NCBI GenBank assembly: GCA_025642075.2
Contig: JAODUO010000420.1
Coordinates: forward strand, 423,501 to 487,500
DNA: 64,000 bases
DNA from: Ridgeia piscesae
Lineage: Eukaryota > Annelida > Polychaeta > Sabellida > Siboglinidae
Direction of reading: 5' to 3'
Made by a program: the position numbers and the translations under genes. The notes beneath the pieces were generated by a model, which made no database searches, had not been told where the DNA came from, and saw only the letters and a list, made by a program, of their open reading frames with translations. Below, piece by piece: positions 1 to 12,157 of this stretch (position 1 is the first letter of the stretch; each line of letters opens with the position of its first letter).

Positions 1-3000
1 ACACCACTTGCACCAGTCACACCACTTGCACCAGTCACACCAGTCACACCACTTGCACCACTCACACCAGTCACACCACTTGCACCAGTCACACCACTTG
101 CACCAGTCACACCACTTGCACCAGTCACATCAGTCACACCACTTGCACCACTCACACCAGTCACACCACTTGCACCACTCACATCAGTCACACCACTTGC
201 ACCACTCACATCAGTCACACCACTTGCACCACTCACACCAGTCACACCACTTGCACCACTCACATCAGTCACACCACTTGCACCACTCACATCAGTCACA
301 CCACTTGCACCAGTCACACCACTTGCACCACTCACATCAGTCACACCACTTGCACCACTCACATCAGTCACACCACTTGCACCACTCACACCAGTCACAC
401 CACTTGCACCACTCGCACCAGTCACACCACTTGCACCACTCACATCAGTCACACCACTTGCACCACTCGCACCATTCACACCACTTGCACCACTCACACC
501 AGTCACACCACTTGCACCACTCACACCAGTCACACCACTTGCACCACTCGCACCAGTCACACCACTTGCACCACTCACATCAGTCACACCACTTGCACCA
601 CTCACACCAGTCACACCACTTGCACCACTCACATCAGTCACACCACTTGCACCACTCACACCAGTCACACCACTTGCACCACTCACATCAGTCACACCAC
701 TTGCACCACTCACATCAGTCACACCACTTGCACCACTCGCACCATTCACACCACTTGCACCACTCACACCAGTCACATCACTCACAACAATCACACCAGT
801 CACACCACTCACAACAATCACACCAGTCACATCACTCACAACAATCACACCAGTCACATCACTCACAACAATCACACCATTCACATCACTCACAACAATC
901 ACACCAGTCACATCACTCACAACAATCACACCAGTCACATCACTCACAACAATCACACCAGTCACATCACTCACAACAATCACACCAGTCACATCACTCA
1001 CAACAATCACACCAGTCACATCACTCACAACAATCACACCAGTCACACCACTCACAACAATCACACCATTCACATCACTCACAACAATCACACCAGTCAC
1101 ACCACTCACAACAATCACACCAGTCACATCACTCACAACAACACACCAGTCACATCACTCACAACAATCACACCAGTCACATCACTCACAACAATCACAC
1201 CAGTCACACCACTCACAACAATCACACCAGTCACACCACTCACAACAATCACACCAGTCACATCACTCACAACAATCACACCAGTCACATCACTCACAAC
1301 AATCACACCAGTCACATCACTCACAACAATCACACCAGTCACATCACTCACAACAATCACACCAGTCACAACACTCACAACAATCACACCAGTCACATCA
1401 CTCACAACAATCACACCAGTCACATCACTCACAACAATCACACCAGTCACATCACTCACAACAATCACACCAGTCACACCACTCACAACAATCACACCAG
1501 TCACATCACTCACAACAATCACACCAGTCACATCACTCACAACAATCACACCAGTCACACCACTCACAACAATCACACCAGTCACATCACTCACAACAAT
1601 CACACCAGTCACATCACTCACAACAATCACACCAGTCACATCACTCACAACAATCACACCAGTCACATCACTCACAACAATCACACCAGTCACATCACTC
1701 ACAACAATCACACCAGTCACACCACTCACAACAATCACACCAGTCACACCACTCACAACAATCACAACAATCACACCAGTCACATCACTCACAACAATCA
1801 CACCAGTCACACCACTCACAACAATCACACCAGTCACATCACTCACAACAATCACACCAGTCACATCACTCACAACAATCACACCAGTCACATCACTCAC
1901 AACAATCACACCAGTCACACCACTCACAACAATCACACCAGTCACACCACTCACAACAATCACACCAGTCACATCACTCACAACAATCACACCAGTCACA
2001 TCACTCACAACAATCACACCAGTCACATCACTCACAACAATCACACCAGTCACACCACTCACAACAATCACACCAGTCACACCACTCACAACAATCACAC
2101 CAGTCACATCACTCACAACAATCACACCAGTCACACCACTCACAACAATCACACCAGTCACACCACTCACAACAATCACACCAGTCACATCACTCACAAC
2201 AATCACACCAGTCACACCACTCACAACAATCACACCAGTCACATCACTCACAACAATCACACCAGTCACACCACTCACAACAATCACACCAGTCACACCA
2301 CTCACAACAATCACACCAGTCACATCACTCACAACAATCACACCAGTCACACCACTCACAACAATCACACCAGTCACATCACTCACAACAATCACACCAG
2401 TCACACCACTTGCACCAGTCACATCAGTCACACCACTTGCACCACTCACACCAGTCACACCACTTGCACCACTCACATCAGTCACACCACTTGCACCACT
2501 CACATCAGTCACACCACTTGCACCACTCACACCAGTCACACCACTTGCACCACTCACATCAGTCACACCACTTGCACCACTCACACCACTCACACCACTT
2601 GCACCAGTCACACCACTTGCACCAGTCACACCACTTGCACCAGTCACACCAGTCACACCACTTGCACCACTCACACCAGTCACACCACTTGCACCAGTCA
2701 CACCAGTCACACCACTTGCACCACTCACATCAGTCACACCACTTGCACCACTCACACCACTCACACCACTTGCACCAGTCACACCACTTGCACCAGTCAC
2801 ACCACTTGCACCAGTCACACCAGTCACACCACTTGCACCACTCACATCAGTCACACCACTTGCACCACTCACACCACTCACACCACTTGCACCAGTCACA
2901 CCACTTGCACCAGTCACACCACTTGCACCACTCACACCAGTCACACCACTTGCACCAGTCACACCAGTCACACCACTTGCACCAGTCACATCAGTCACAC

Positions 3001-6000
3001 CACTTGCACCACTCACACCAGTCACACCACTTGCACCACTCACATCAGTCACACCACTTGCACCACTCACATCAGTCACACCACTTGCACCACTCACACC
3101 AGTCACACCACTTGCACCACTCACATCAGTCACACCACTTGCACCACTCACACCACTCACACCACTTGCACCAGTCACACCACTTGCACCACTCACACCA
3201 GTCACACCACTTGCACCAGTCACACCACTTGCACCAGTCACACCAGTCACACCACTTGCACCAGTCACACCACTTGCACCAGTCACACCACTTGCACCAG
3301 TCACACCAGTCACACCACTTGCACCACTCACACCAGTCACACCACTTGCACCAGTCACACCACTTGCACCAGTCACACCACTTGCACCACTCACATCAGT
3401 CACACCACTTGCACCACTCACACCAGTCACACCACTTGCACCACTCACATCAGTCACACCACTTGCACCACTCACATCAGTCACACCACTTGCACCACTC
3501 ACACCAGTCACACCACTTGCACCACTCACATCAGTCACACCACTTGCACCACTCACATCAGTCACACCACTTGCACCAGTCACACCACTTGCACCACTCA
3601 CATCAGTCACACCACTTGCACCACTCACATCAGTCACACCACTTGCACCACTCACACCAGTCACACCACTTGCACCACTCGCACCAGTCACACCACTTGC
3701 ACCACTCACACCAGTCACACCACTTGCACCACTCGCACCAGTCACACCACTTGCACCACTCACATCAGTCACACCACTTGCACCACTCGCACCAGTCACA
3801 CCACTTGCACCACTCACATCAGTCACACCACTTGCACCACTCACACCAGTCACACCACTTGCACCACTCACATCAGTCACACCACTTGCACCACTCACAT
3901 CAGTCACACCACTTGCACCACTCGCACCATTCACACCACTTGCACCACTCACACCAGTCACATCACTCACAACAATCACACCAGTCACACCACTCACAAC
4001 AATCACACCAGTCACATCACTCACAACAATCACACCAGTCACATCACTCACAACAATCACACCATTCACATCACTCACAACAATCACACCAGTCACATCA
4101 CTCACAACAATCACACCAGTCACATCACTCACAACAATCACACCAGTCACATCACTCACAACAATCACACCAGTCACATCACTCACAACAATCACACCAG
4201 TCACATCACTCACAACAATCACACCAGTCACACCACTCACAACAATCACACCATTCACATCACTCACAACAATCACACCAGTCACACCACTCACAACAAT
4301 CACACCAGTCACATCACTCACAACAATCACACCAGTCACATCACTCACAACAATCCACCAGTCACACCACTCACAACAATCACACCAGTCACACCACTCA
4401 CAACAATCACACCAGTCACACCACTCACAACAATCACACCAGTCACATCACTCACAACAATCACACCAGTCACATCACTCACAACAATCACACCAGTCAC
4501 ATCACTCACAACAATCACACCAGTCACACCACTCACAACAATCACACCATTCACATCACTCACAACAATCACACCAGTCACACCACTCACAACAATCACA
4601 CCAGTCACATCACTCACAACAATCACACCAGTCACATCACTCACAACAATCACACCAGTCACATCACTCACAACAATCACACCAGTCACACCACTCACAA
4701 CAATCACACCAGTCACATCACTCACAACAATCACACCAGTCACATCACTCACAACAATCACACCAGTCACACCACTCACAACAATCACACCAGTCACATC
4801 ACTCACAACAATCACACCAGTCACATCACTCACAACAATCACACCAGTCACATCACTCACAACAATCACACCAGTCACATCACTCACAACAATCACACCA
4901 GTCACATCACTCACAACAATCACACCAGTCACACCACTCACAACAATCACACCAGTCACACCACTCACAACAATCCACCAGTCACATCACTCACAACAAT
5001 CACACCAGTCACACCACTCACAACAATCACACCAGTCACATCACTCACAACAATCACACCAGTCACATCACTCACAACAATCACACCAGTCACATCACTC
5101 ACAACAATCACACCAGTCACACCACTCACAACAATCACACCAGTCACACCACTCACAACAATCACACCAGTCACATCACTCACAACAATCACACCAGTCA
5201 CATCACTCACAACAATCACACCAGTCACATCACTCACAACAATCACACCAGTCACACCACTCACAACAATCACACCAGTCACACCACTCACAACAATCAC
5301 ACCAGTCACATCACTCACAACAATCACACCAGTCACACCACTCACAACAATCACACCAGTCACACCACTCACAACAATCACACCAGTCACATCACTCACA
5401 ACAATCACACCAGTCACACCACTCACAACAATCACACCAGTCACATCACTCACAACAATCACACCAGTCACACCACTCACAACAATCACACCAGTCACAC
5501 CACTCACAACAATCACACCAGTCACATCACTCACAACAATCACACCAGTCACACCACTCACAACAATCACACCAGTCACATCACTCACAACAATCACACC
5601 AGTCACACCACTTGCACCAGTCACATCAGTCACACCACTTGCACCACTCACACCAGTCACACCACTTGCACCACTCACATCAGTCACACCACTTGCACCA
5701 CTCACATCAGTCACACCACTTGCACCACTCACACCAGTCACACCACTTGCACCACTCACATCAGTCACACCACTTGCACCACTCACACCACTCACACCAC
5801 TTGCACCAGTCACACCACTTGCACCAGTCACACCACTTGCACCAGTCACACCAGTCACACCACTTGCACCACTCACACCAGTCACACCACTTGCACCAGT
5901 CACACCAGTCACACCACTTGCACCACTCACATCAGTCACACCACTTGCACCACTCACACCACTCACACCAGTCACACCACTTGCACCAGTCACACCACTT

Positions 6001-7309
6001 GCACCAGTCACACCAGTCACACCACTTGCACCACTCACATCAGTCACACCACTTGCACCACTCACACCACTCACACCACTTGCACCAGTCACACCACTTG
6101 CACCAGTCACACCACTTGCACCACTCACACCAGTCACACCACTTGCACCAGTCACACCAGTCACACCACTTGCACCAGTCACATCAGTCACACCACTTGC
6201 ACCACTCACACCAGTCACACCACTTGCACCACTCACATCAGTCACACCACTTGCACCACTCACATCAGTCACACCACTAGCACCACTCACACCAGTCACA
6301 CCACTTGCACCACTCACATCAGTCACACCACTTGCACCACTCACACCACTCACACCACTTGCACCAGTCACACCACTTGCACCACTCACATCAGTCACAC
6401 CACTTGCACCACTCACACCACTCACACCACTTGCACCAGTCACACCACTTGCACCAGTCACACCACTTGCACCAGTCACACCAGTCACACCACTTGCACC
6501 AGTCACACCACTTGCACCAGTCACACCACTTGCACCAGTCACACCAGTCACACCACTTGCACCACTCACACCAGTCACACCACTTGCACCAGTCACACCA
6601 CTTGCACCAGTCACACCACTTGCACCAGTCACATCAGTCACACCACTTGCACCACTCACACCAGTCACACCACTTGCACCACTCACATCAGTCACACCAC
6701 TTGCACCACTCACATCAGTCACACCACTTGCACCACTCACACCAGTCACACCACTTGCACCACTCACATCAGTCACACCACTTGCACCACTCACATCAGT
6801 CACACCACTTGCACCAGTCACACCACTTGCACCACTCACATCAGTCACACCACTTGCACCACTCACACCAGTCACACCACTTGCACCACTCACACCAGTC
6901 ACACCACTTGCACCACTCGCACCAGTCACACCACTTGCACCACTCACATCAGTCACACCACTTGCACCACTCGCACCATTCACACCACTTGCACCACTCA
7001 CACCAGTCACACCACTTGCACCACTCACACCAGTCACACCACTTGCACCACTCACACCAGTCACACCACTTGCACCACTCACATCAGTCACACCACTTGC
7101 ACCACTCACACCAGTCACACCACTTGCACCACTCACATCAGTCACACCACTTGCACCACTCACACCAGTCACACCACTTGCACCACTCACACCAGTCACA
7201 CCACTTGCACCACTCACATCAGTCACACCACTTGCACCACTCGCACCATTCACACCACTTGCACCACTCACACCAGTCACATCACTCACAACAATCACAC
7301 CAGTCACAC
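1..7309. repeat. Nested 9/18/27-bp minisatellite, higher-order ~3.2 kb period
   Basis: The whole stretch is built from a 9-bp word of the form CAYCASTCA (variants CACCACTTG, CACCAGTCA, CATCAGTCA, CAACAATCA). These combine into 18-bp and 27-bp units. Two unit types alternate in blocks. A blocks carry CACTTGCAC (about 1-771, 2400-3957, 5602-7275). B blocks carry CAACAATCA (about 772-2399, 3958-5601, and a short stub at 7276-7309). The A2 and A3 blocks begin with the same unit order, offset 3,202 bp, so a second-order repeat of about 3.2-3.3 kb exists. All units are multiples of 3, so both strands stay open for up to ~2,090 codons (HQSHHL-type or [13 protein letters not shown] peptides). I read these as by-products and not proteins. 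The array lies in a gene 1 intron, directly after an exon donor at 7,310. Confidence 0.95.
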
Positions 7310-7432
7310 CACAGCGGCAGCGCGATCGGCCAGTAGATGGCGCCAACGACGATGCCGAAGATGACGCCGAACTTCTCGATGGGCAAGAGGAGGTGCGCGA
7401 GAAGAAGACGGAGACACTCGACCCGGCTCACA
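7310..7432 (-). CDS. Gene 1, internal exon (hydrophobic segment)
   Basis: This 123-nt stretch is read on the minus strand. It follows a good acceptor (pyrimidine-rich, then GTGTGCAG) and encodes [20 protein letters not shown] followed by [20 protein letters not shown]. The second part is a typical membrane-spanning run of about 20 residues. It begins with one base of a split codon, so the preceding exon must end with two bases; the tentative exon at 11,814-11,866 does. The donor is read as CTGTG|GTGTGA. The satellite begins at the next base, so other GT choices inside the first units are possible. Base composition is GC-rich like exon 1 and unlike the flanking intron. The product continues beyond the left window edge. 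Exon status is well supported; the exact 3' boundary is not. Confidence 0.65.
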
Positions 7433-7539
7433 CTGCACACACAGAACGGAAACACGTCATCGCATGTGGTTTTACATAACTGACCTGCCAATCACGTGAC
7501 CAGTTTCTTAGCAAAACAACGTCAAGCACAGACAAAGGT
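7433..7539. other. Intron of gene 1, unique sequence
   Basis: Short intronic stretch holding the polypyrimidine tract and acceptor for the exon at 7,310-7,432. I see no other signal in it. Confidence 0.5.
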
Positions 7540-7806
<267 letters not shown>

Positions 7807-8119
7807 AACTTCTTATGCGCCAATATCATGGAAGATCGAGCTCAGTAGCGCGACAAAACCAATGGATTAAGCAAACTCGTAATCGTGAAAACAATGCGCG
7901 ATGCCAAGCACGTGCATTTTTTCATACATTTGACTGAAATTCTGGTTTCATGAAGTGTTCTTTATATTATAAAATCGTAAACGAAGCCTGTATAAGTGAG
8001 ATGTTTACGCAGCAATATTTAGTCTACGAGCTGTCGAGCTGCAGCAATATTGTCACTCACAAGCGTTAACAGTGTTGGCAAAGGCAAGATTTGACACAAA
8101 ATAGACATTGTGACTTAAG
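7807..8119. other. Intron of gene 1, no recognisable feature
   Basis: AT-rich unique sequence without an exon-like reading frame on the gene strand. Confidence 0.5.
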
Positions 8120-8430
8120 CAAACCGCGACGTACTGAATAAAGTAATGGTAAGTTCTTATATAGCGCAGTATCCAGTCCTCAGGACGGTTCGAAGCGCGT
8201 TACACTTTATTTCCCTAACAGACCTGTTCAATCAAACACCGTCTCAACTTCTCCGGGAAGCATCCAACCATACGCTACAATTAATCCACCACTGTCTATA
8301 GCCATGTACTCATTTATACAGCTGAGTGAACTGAAGCAGTGAGGAGTGAAATCAAGTTCCCACGGTTTTAACACCGCAGCACAAGATTCGCACCTGGGTC
8401 GATAGACACGCATGGACCCACGCTCGCACA
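8120..8430 (-). mobile_element. Degenerate SINE-like element
   Basis: Read on the minus strand, the stretch has a weak tRNA B-box-like GGTGCGAATCTT near 8,390. A segment with TTCAGTTCACTCAGCTGTAT (around 8,320-8,340) follows. The tail reads GAGGACTGGATACTGCGCTA then TATAAGAACTTACC. From memory, the CTCAGCTGTATAAATGAGTA-type core and a GCGCTATATAA tail are shared by widespread animal SINEs and their partner LINEs. No clean A box or target-site duplication was found. It is probably an old, mutated copy. The 61-codon frame inside it is incidental. Confidence 0.55.
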
Positions 8431-8498
8431 GATGTACACGAGTGATGTCCGGTTGAAATTGCCTGTCAGGACGCGCAAAACACGTCGAGCTGTATCAG

Positions 8499-11400
8499 AT
8501 ACTGACTACTCATCACTGATCTGTACAAGAACGTACACTTACCCAGGGACTGACTACTCTTCACTGCATTATATAAGAACGTACACTTACCCAGGGACTG
8601 ACTACTCTTCACTGCACTATATAAGAACGTACACTTACCCAGGGACTGACTACTCTTCATTGCATTATATAACAACGTACACTTACCCAGGGACTGACTA
8701 CTCTTCACTGCATTATATAACAACGTACACTTACCCAGGGACTGACTACTCTTCATTGCATTATATAACAACGTACACTTACCCAGGGACTGACTACTCT
8801 TCACTGCATTATATAAGAACGTACACTTACCCACGGACTGACTACTCTTCATTGCATTATATAAGAACGTACACTTACCCACGGACTGACTACTCTTCAT
8901 TGCATTATATAAGAACGTACACTTACCCACGGACTGACTACTCTTCACTGCATTATATAAGAACGTACACTTACCCACGGACTGACTACTCTTCATTGCA
9001 TTATATAAGAACGTACACTTACCCACGGACTGACTACTCTTCATTGCATTATATAAGAACGTACACTTACCCAGGGACTGACTACTCTTCATTGCATTAT
9101 ATAAGAACGTACACTTACCCACGGACTGACTACTCTTCACTGCATTATATAAGAACGTACACTTACCCACGGACTGACTACTCTTCATTGCATTATATAA
9201 GAACGTACACTTACCCACGGACTGACTACTCTTCATTGCATTATATAAGAACGTACACTTACCCACGGACTGACTACTCTTCACTGCATTATATAAGAAC
9301 GTACACTTACCCACGGACTGACTACTCTTCACTGCATTATATAAGAACGTACACTTACCCACGGACTGACTACTCTTCATTGCATTATATAAGAACGTAC
9401 ACTTACCCACGGACTGACTACTCTTCATTGCATTATATAAGAACGTACACTTACCCACGGACTGACTACTCTTCATTGCATTATATAAGAACGTACACTT
9501 ACCCAGGGACTGACTACTCTTCACTGCATTATATAAGAACGTACACTTACCCAGGGACTGACTACTCTTCACTGCATTATATAAGAACGTACACATACCC
9601 ACGGACTGACTACTCTTCACTGCATTATATAAGAACGTACACTTACCCAGGGACTGACTACTCTTCACTGCATTATATAAGAACGTACACTTACCCAGGG
9701 ACTGACTACTCTTCATTGCATTATATAAGAACGTACACTTACCCAGGGACTGACTACTCTTCACTGCATTATATAAGAACGTACACTTACCCACGGACTG
9801 ACTACTCTTCATTGCATTATATAAGAACGTACACTTACCCACGGACTGACTACTCTTCACTGCATTATATAAGAACGTACACTTACCAACGGACTGACTA
9901 CTCTTCACTGCACTATATAAGAACGTACACTTACCCAGGGACTGACTACTCTTCATTGCATTATATAACAACGTACACTTACCCAGGGACTGACTACTCT
10001 TCACTGCATTATATAAGAACGTACACTTACCCACGGACTGACTACTCTTCATTGCATTATATAAGAACGTACACTTACCCAGGGACTGACTACTCTTCAC
10101 TGCATTATATAAGAACGTACACTTACCCAGGGACTGACTACTCTTCATTGCATTATATAAGAACGTACACTTACCCAGGGACTGACTACTCTTCACTGCA
10201 TTATATAAGAACGTACACTTACCCACGGACTGACTACTCTTCATTGCATTATATAAGAACGTACACTTACCCACGGACTGACTACTCTTCACTGCATTAT
10301 ATAAGAACGTACACTTACCCAGGACTGACTACTCTTCATGCATTATAAAACACACTTACCCAGGACTGACTACTCTTCACTGCATTATATAAGAACGTAC
10401 ACTTACCCAGGGACTGACTACTCTTCATTGCATTATATAAGAATAAATTACCCACGGACTGACTACTCTTCATTGCACTATATAAGAACTACACTACCAG
10501 GACTGACTACTCTTCATTGCATTATATAAGAACGTACACTTACCCACGGACTGACTACTCTTCATTGCATTATATAAGAACGTACACTTACCCACGGACT
10601 GACTACTCTTCATTGCATTATATAAGAACGTACACTTACCCACGGACTGACTACTCTTCACTGCATTATATAAGAACGTACACTTACCCACGGACTGACT
10701 ACTCTTCATTGCATTATATAAGAACGTACACTTACCCACGGACTGACTACTCTTCACTGCATTATATAAGAACGTACACTTACCCACGGACTGACTACTC
10801 TTCACTGCATTATATAAGAACGTACACTTACCCACGGACTGACTACTCTTCACTTTCATTATATAAGAACGTACACTTACCCACGGACTGACTACTCTTC
10901 ATTGCATTATATAAGAACGTACACTTACCCACGGACTGACTACTCTTCATTGCATTATATAAGAACGTACACTTACCCACGGACTGACTACTCTTCACTG
11001 CATTATATAAGAACGTACACTTACCCACGGACTGACTACTCTTCATTGCATTATATAAGAACGTACACTTACCCACGGACTGACTACTCTTCATTGCATT
11101 ATATAAGAACGTACACTTACCCACGGACTGACTACTCTTCACTGCATTATATAAGAACGTACACTTACCCACGGACTGACTACTCTTCACTGCATTATAT
11201 AAGAACGTACACTTACCCACGGACTGACTACTCTTCATTGCATTATATAAGAACGTACACTTACCCACGGACTGACTACTCTTCATTGCATTATATAAGA
11301 ACGTACACTTACCCACGGACTGACTACTCTTCACTGCATTATATAAGAACGTACACTTACCCACGGACTGACTACTCTTCACTGCATTATATAAGAACGT

Positions 11401-11655
11401 ACACTTACCCACGGACTGACTACTCTTCATTGCATTATATAAGAACGTACACTTACCCACGGACTGACTACTCTTCATTGCATTATATAAGAACGTACAC
11501 TTACCCACGGACTGACTACTCTTCACTGCACTATATGATAAAGTTGAACGTACACACTACCCAGGACTGACTACCTTCACTGTATAAAAACGTACACTTA
11601 CCCAGGGACCGACTCATCACTGCACAGTATAAGAACGTACACTGCACGCACTGTT
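8499..11655. repeat. 48-bp minisatellite, ~63 copies
   Basis: The 48-bp unit contains GGACTGACTACTCTTC, then GCATTATATAAGAACGTACA, then CTTACCC. The array is near-perfect between 8,530 and 11,535 and decays at the right end (11,540-11,655). Because 48 is divisible by 3 both strands are open: a 16-residue peptide with TDYSSLHYI on plus and with KSSQSVGKCTF on minus. Each unit carries the palindrome TTATATAA and, on the minus strand (the gene 1 sense strand), GGGTAAGTG, a strong 5' splice-site match. Clusters of small deletions occur at 10,320-10,510. It lies in a gene 1 intron. Confidence 0.95.
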
Positions 11656-11813
11656 AAACCGTGTACACGTACCCGGGGGGACTCACACTGCGAGTATGAC
11701 TGTACACATACCGGACTAAAGCTGTCGACACGTTCGACGGACTGCCGCGAGCACACTGCACACAGCCGGACGAGGTCGAAACGTGCGCGACTGCGACGCT
11801 AACCTAAAATAAC
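11656..11813. other. Intron of gene 1, GC-rich unique sequence
   Basis: Unique sequence with remnants of the 48-bp unit (GTGTACA and GTACGTGTACA words). On the minus strand GTTAGC at about 11,804 is a better donor than the one assumed for the neighbouring exon, but using it would put TAG in frame. Confidence 0.4.
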
Positions 11814-11866
11814 AGCGAGTGGGTGGGTGTCAGATACTGGAGCAGGCTGCGCACGTCGTACGGAAC
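11814..11866 (-). CDS. Gene 1, tentative small exon
   Basis: On the minus strand, GTGGCGCGCAG is followed by a frame reading VPYDVRSLLQYLTPTHS. It enters in phase 0, as the upstream exon (15,188-15,373) requires. If it ends at CT|GTTATT it leaves in phase 2, exactly what the 7,310-7,432 exon needs. The donor is weak. The stronger donor nine bases on (TTTTAG|GTTAGC) would include an in-frame TAG. I recall a YFTPTH-like stretch after the IPLPYYIR segment in related proteins, which favours this exon, but that is a weak memory. Alternatives are an isoform-ending exon or a chance match. Confidence 0.42.
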
Positions 11867-12157
11867 CTGCGCGCCACCACACGTTAGATCACAACAACGG
11901 TAATTGGTCGTAGGTTACTACGGTATTACTCAATTTGTAACTAAAATATATATGGTATATGATCAGATATCAGATTGCATAATAATAATAGTGAATAATA
12001 ATAACAACAGTAATATTAGTAGTTAAAACTCTTCCGGACGCCAACTTCCTGATGCGCACGGGCGTACTTTTCGTACAGTTCTGCGTTGGTTAATTTAAAT
12101 GCAGAAGTCTACGTTGTTCACATTGTGCCCCCAGTTGACTGACGTCTTCGTTTACAG
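11867..12157. other. Intron of gene 1, AT-rich
   Basis: Unique AT-rich sequence with short AAT runs. No gene seen. Confidence 0.5.

Noticed and set aside
8..7479. Very long open frames on both strands (up to 2,090 codons)
   Set aside because: They follow from repeat units of 9, 18 and 27 bp without stop codons. There is no start context, no domain and no composition difference from the repeat.
8432..10348. 638- and 608-codon frames on opposite strands
   Set aside because: They are translations of the 48-bp array. Both strands are equally open, which argues against either being selected.
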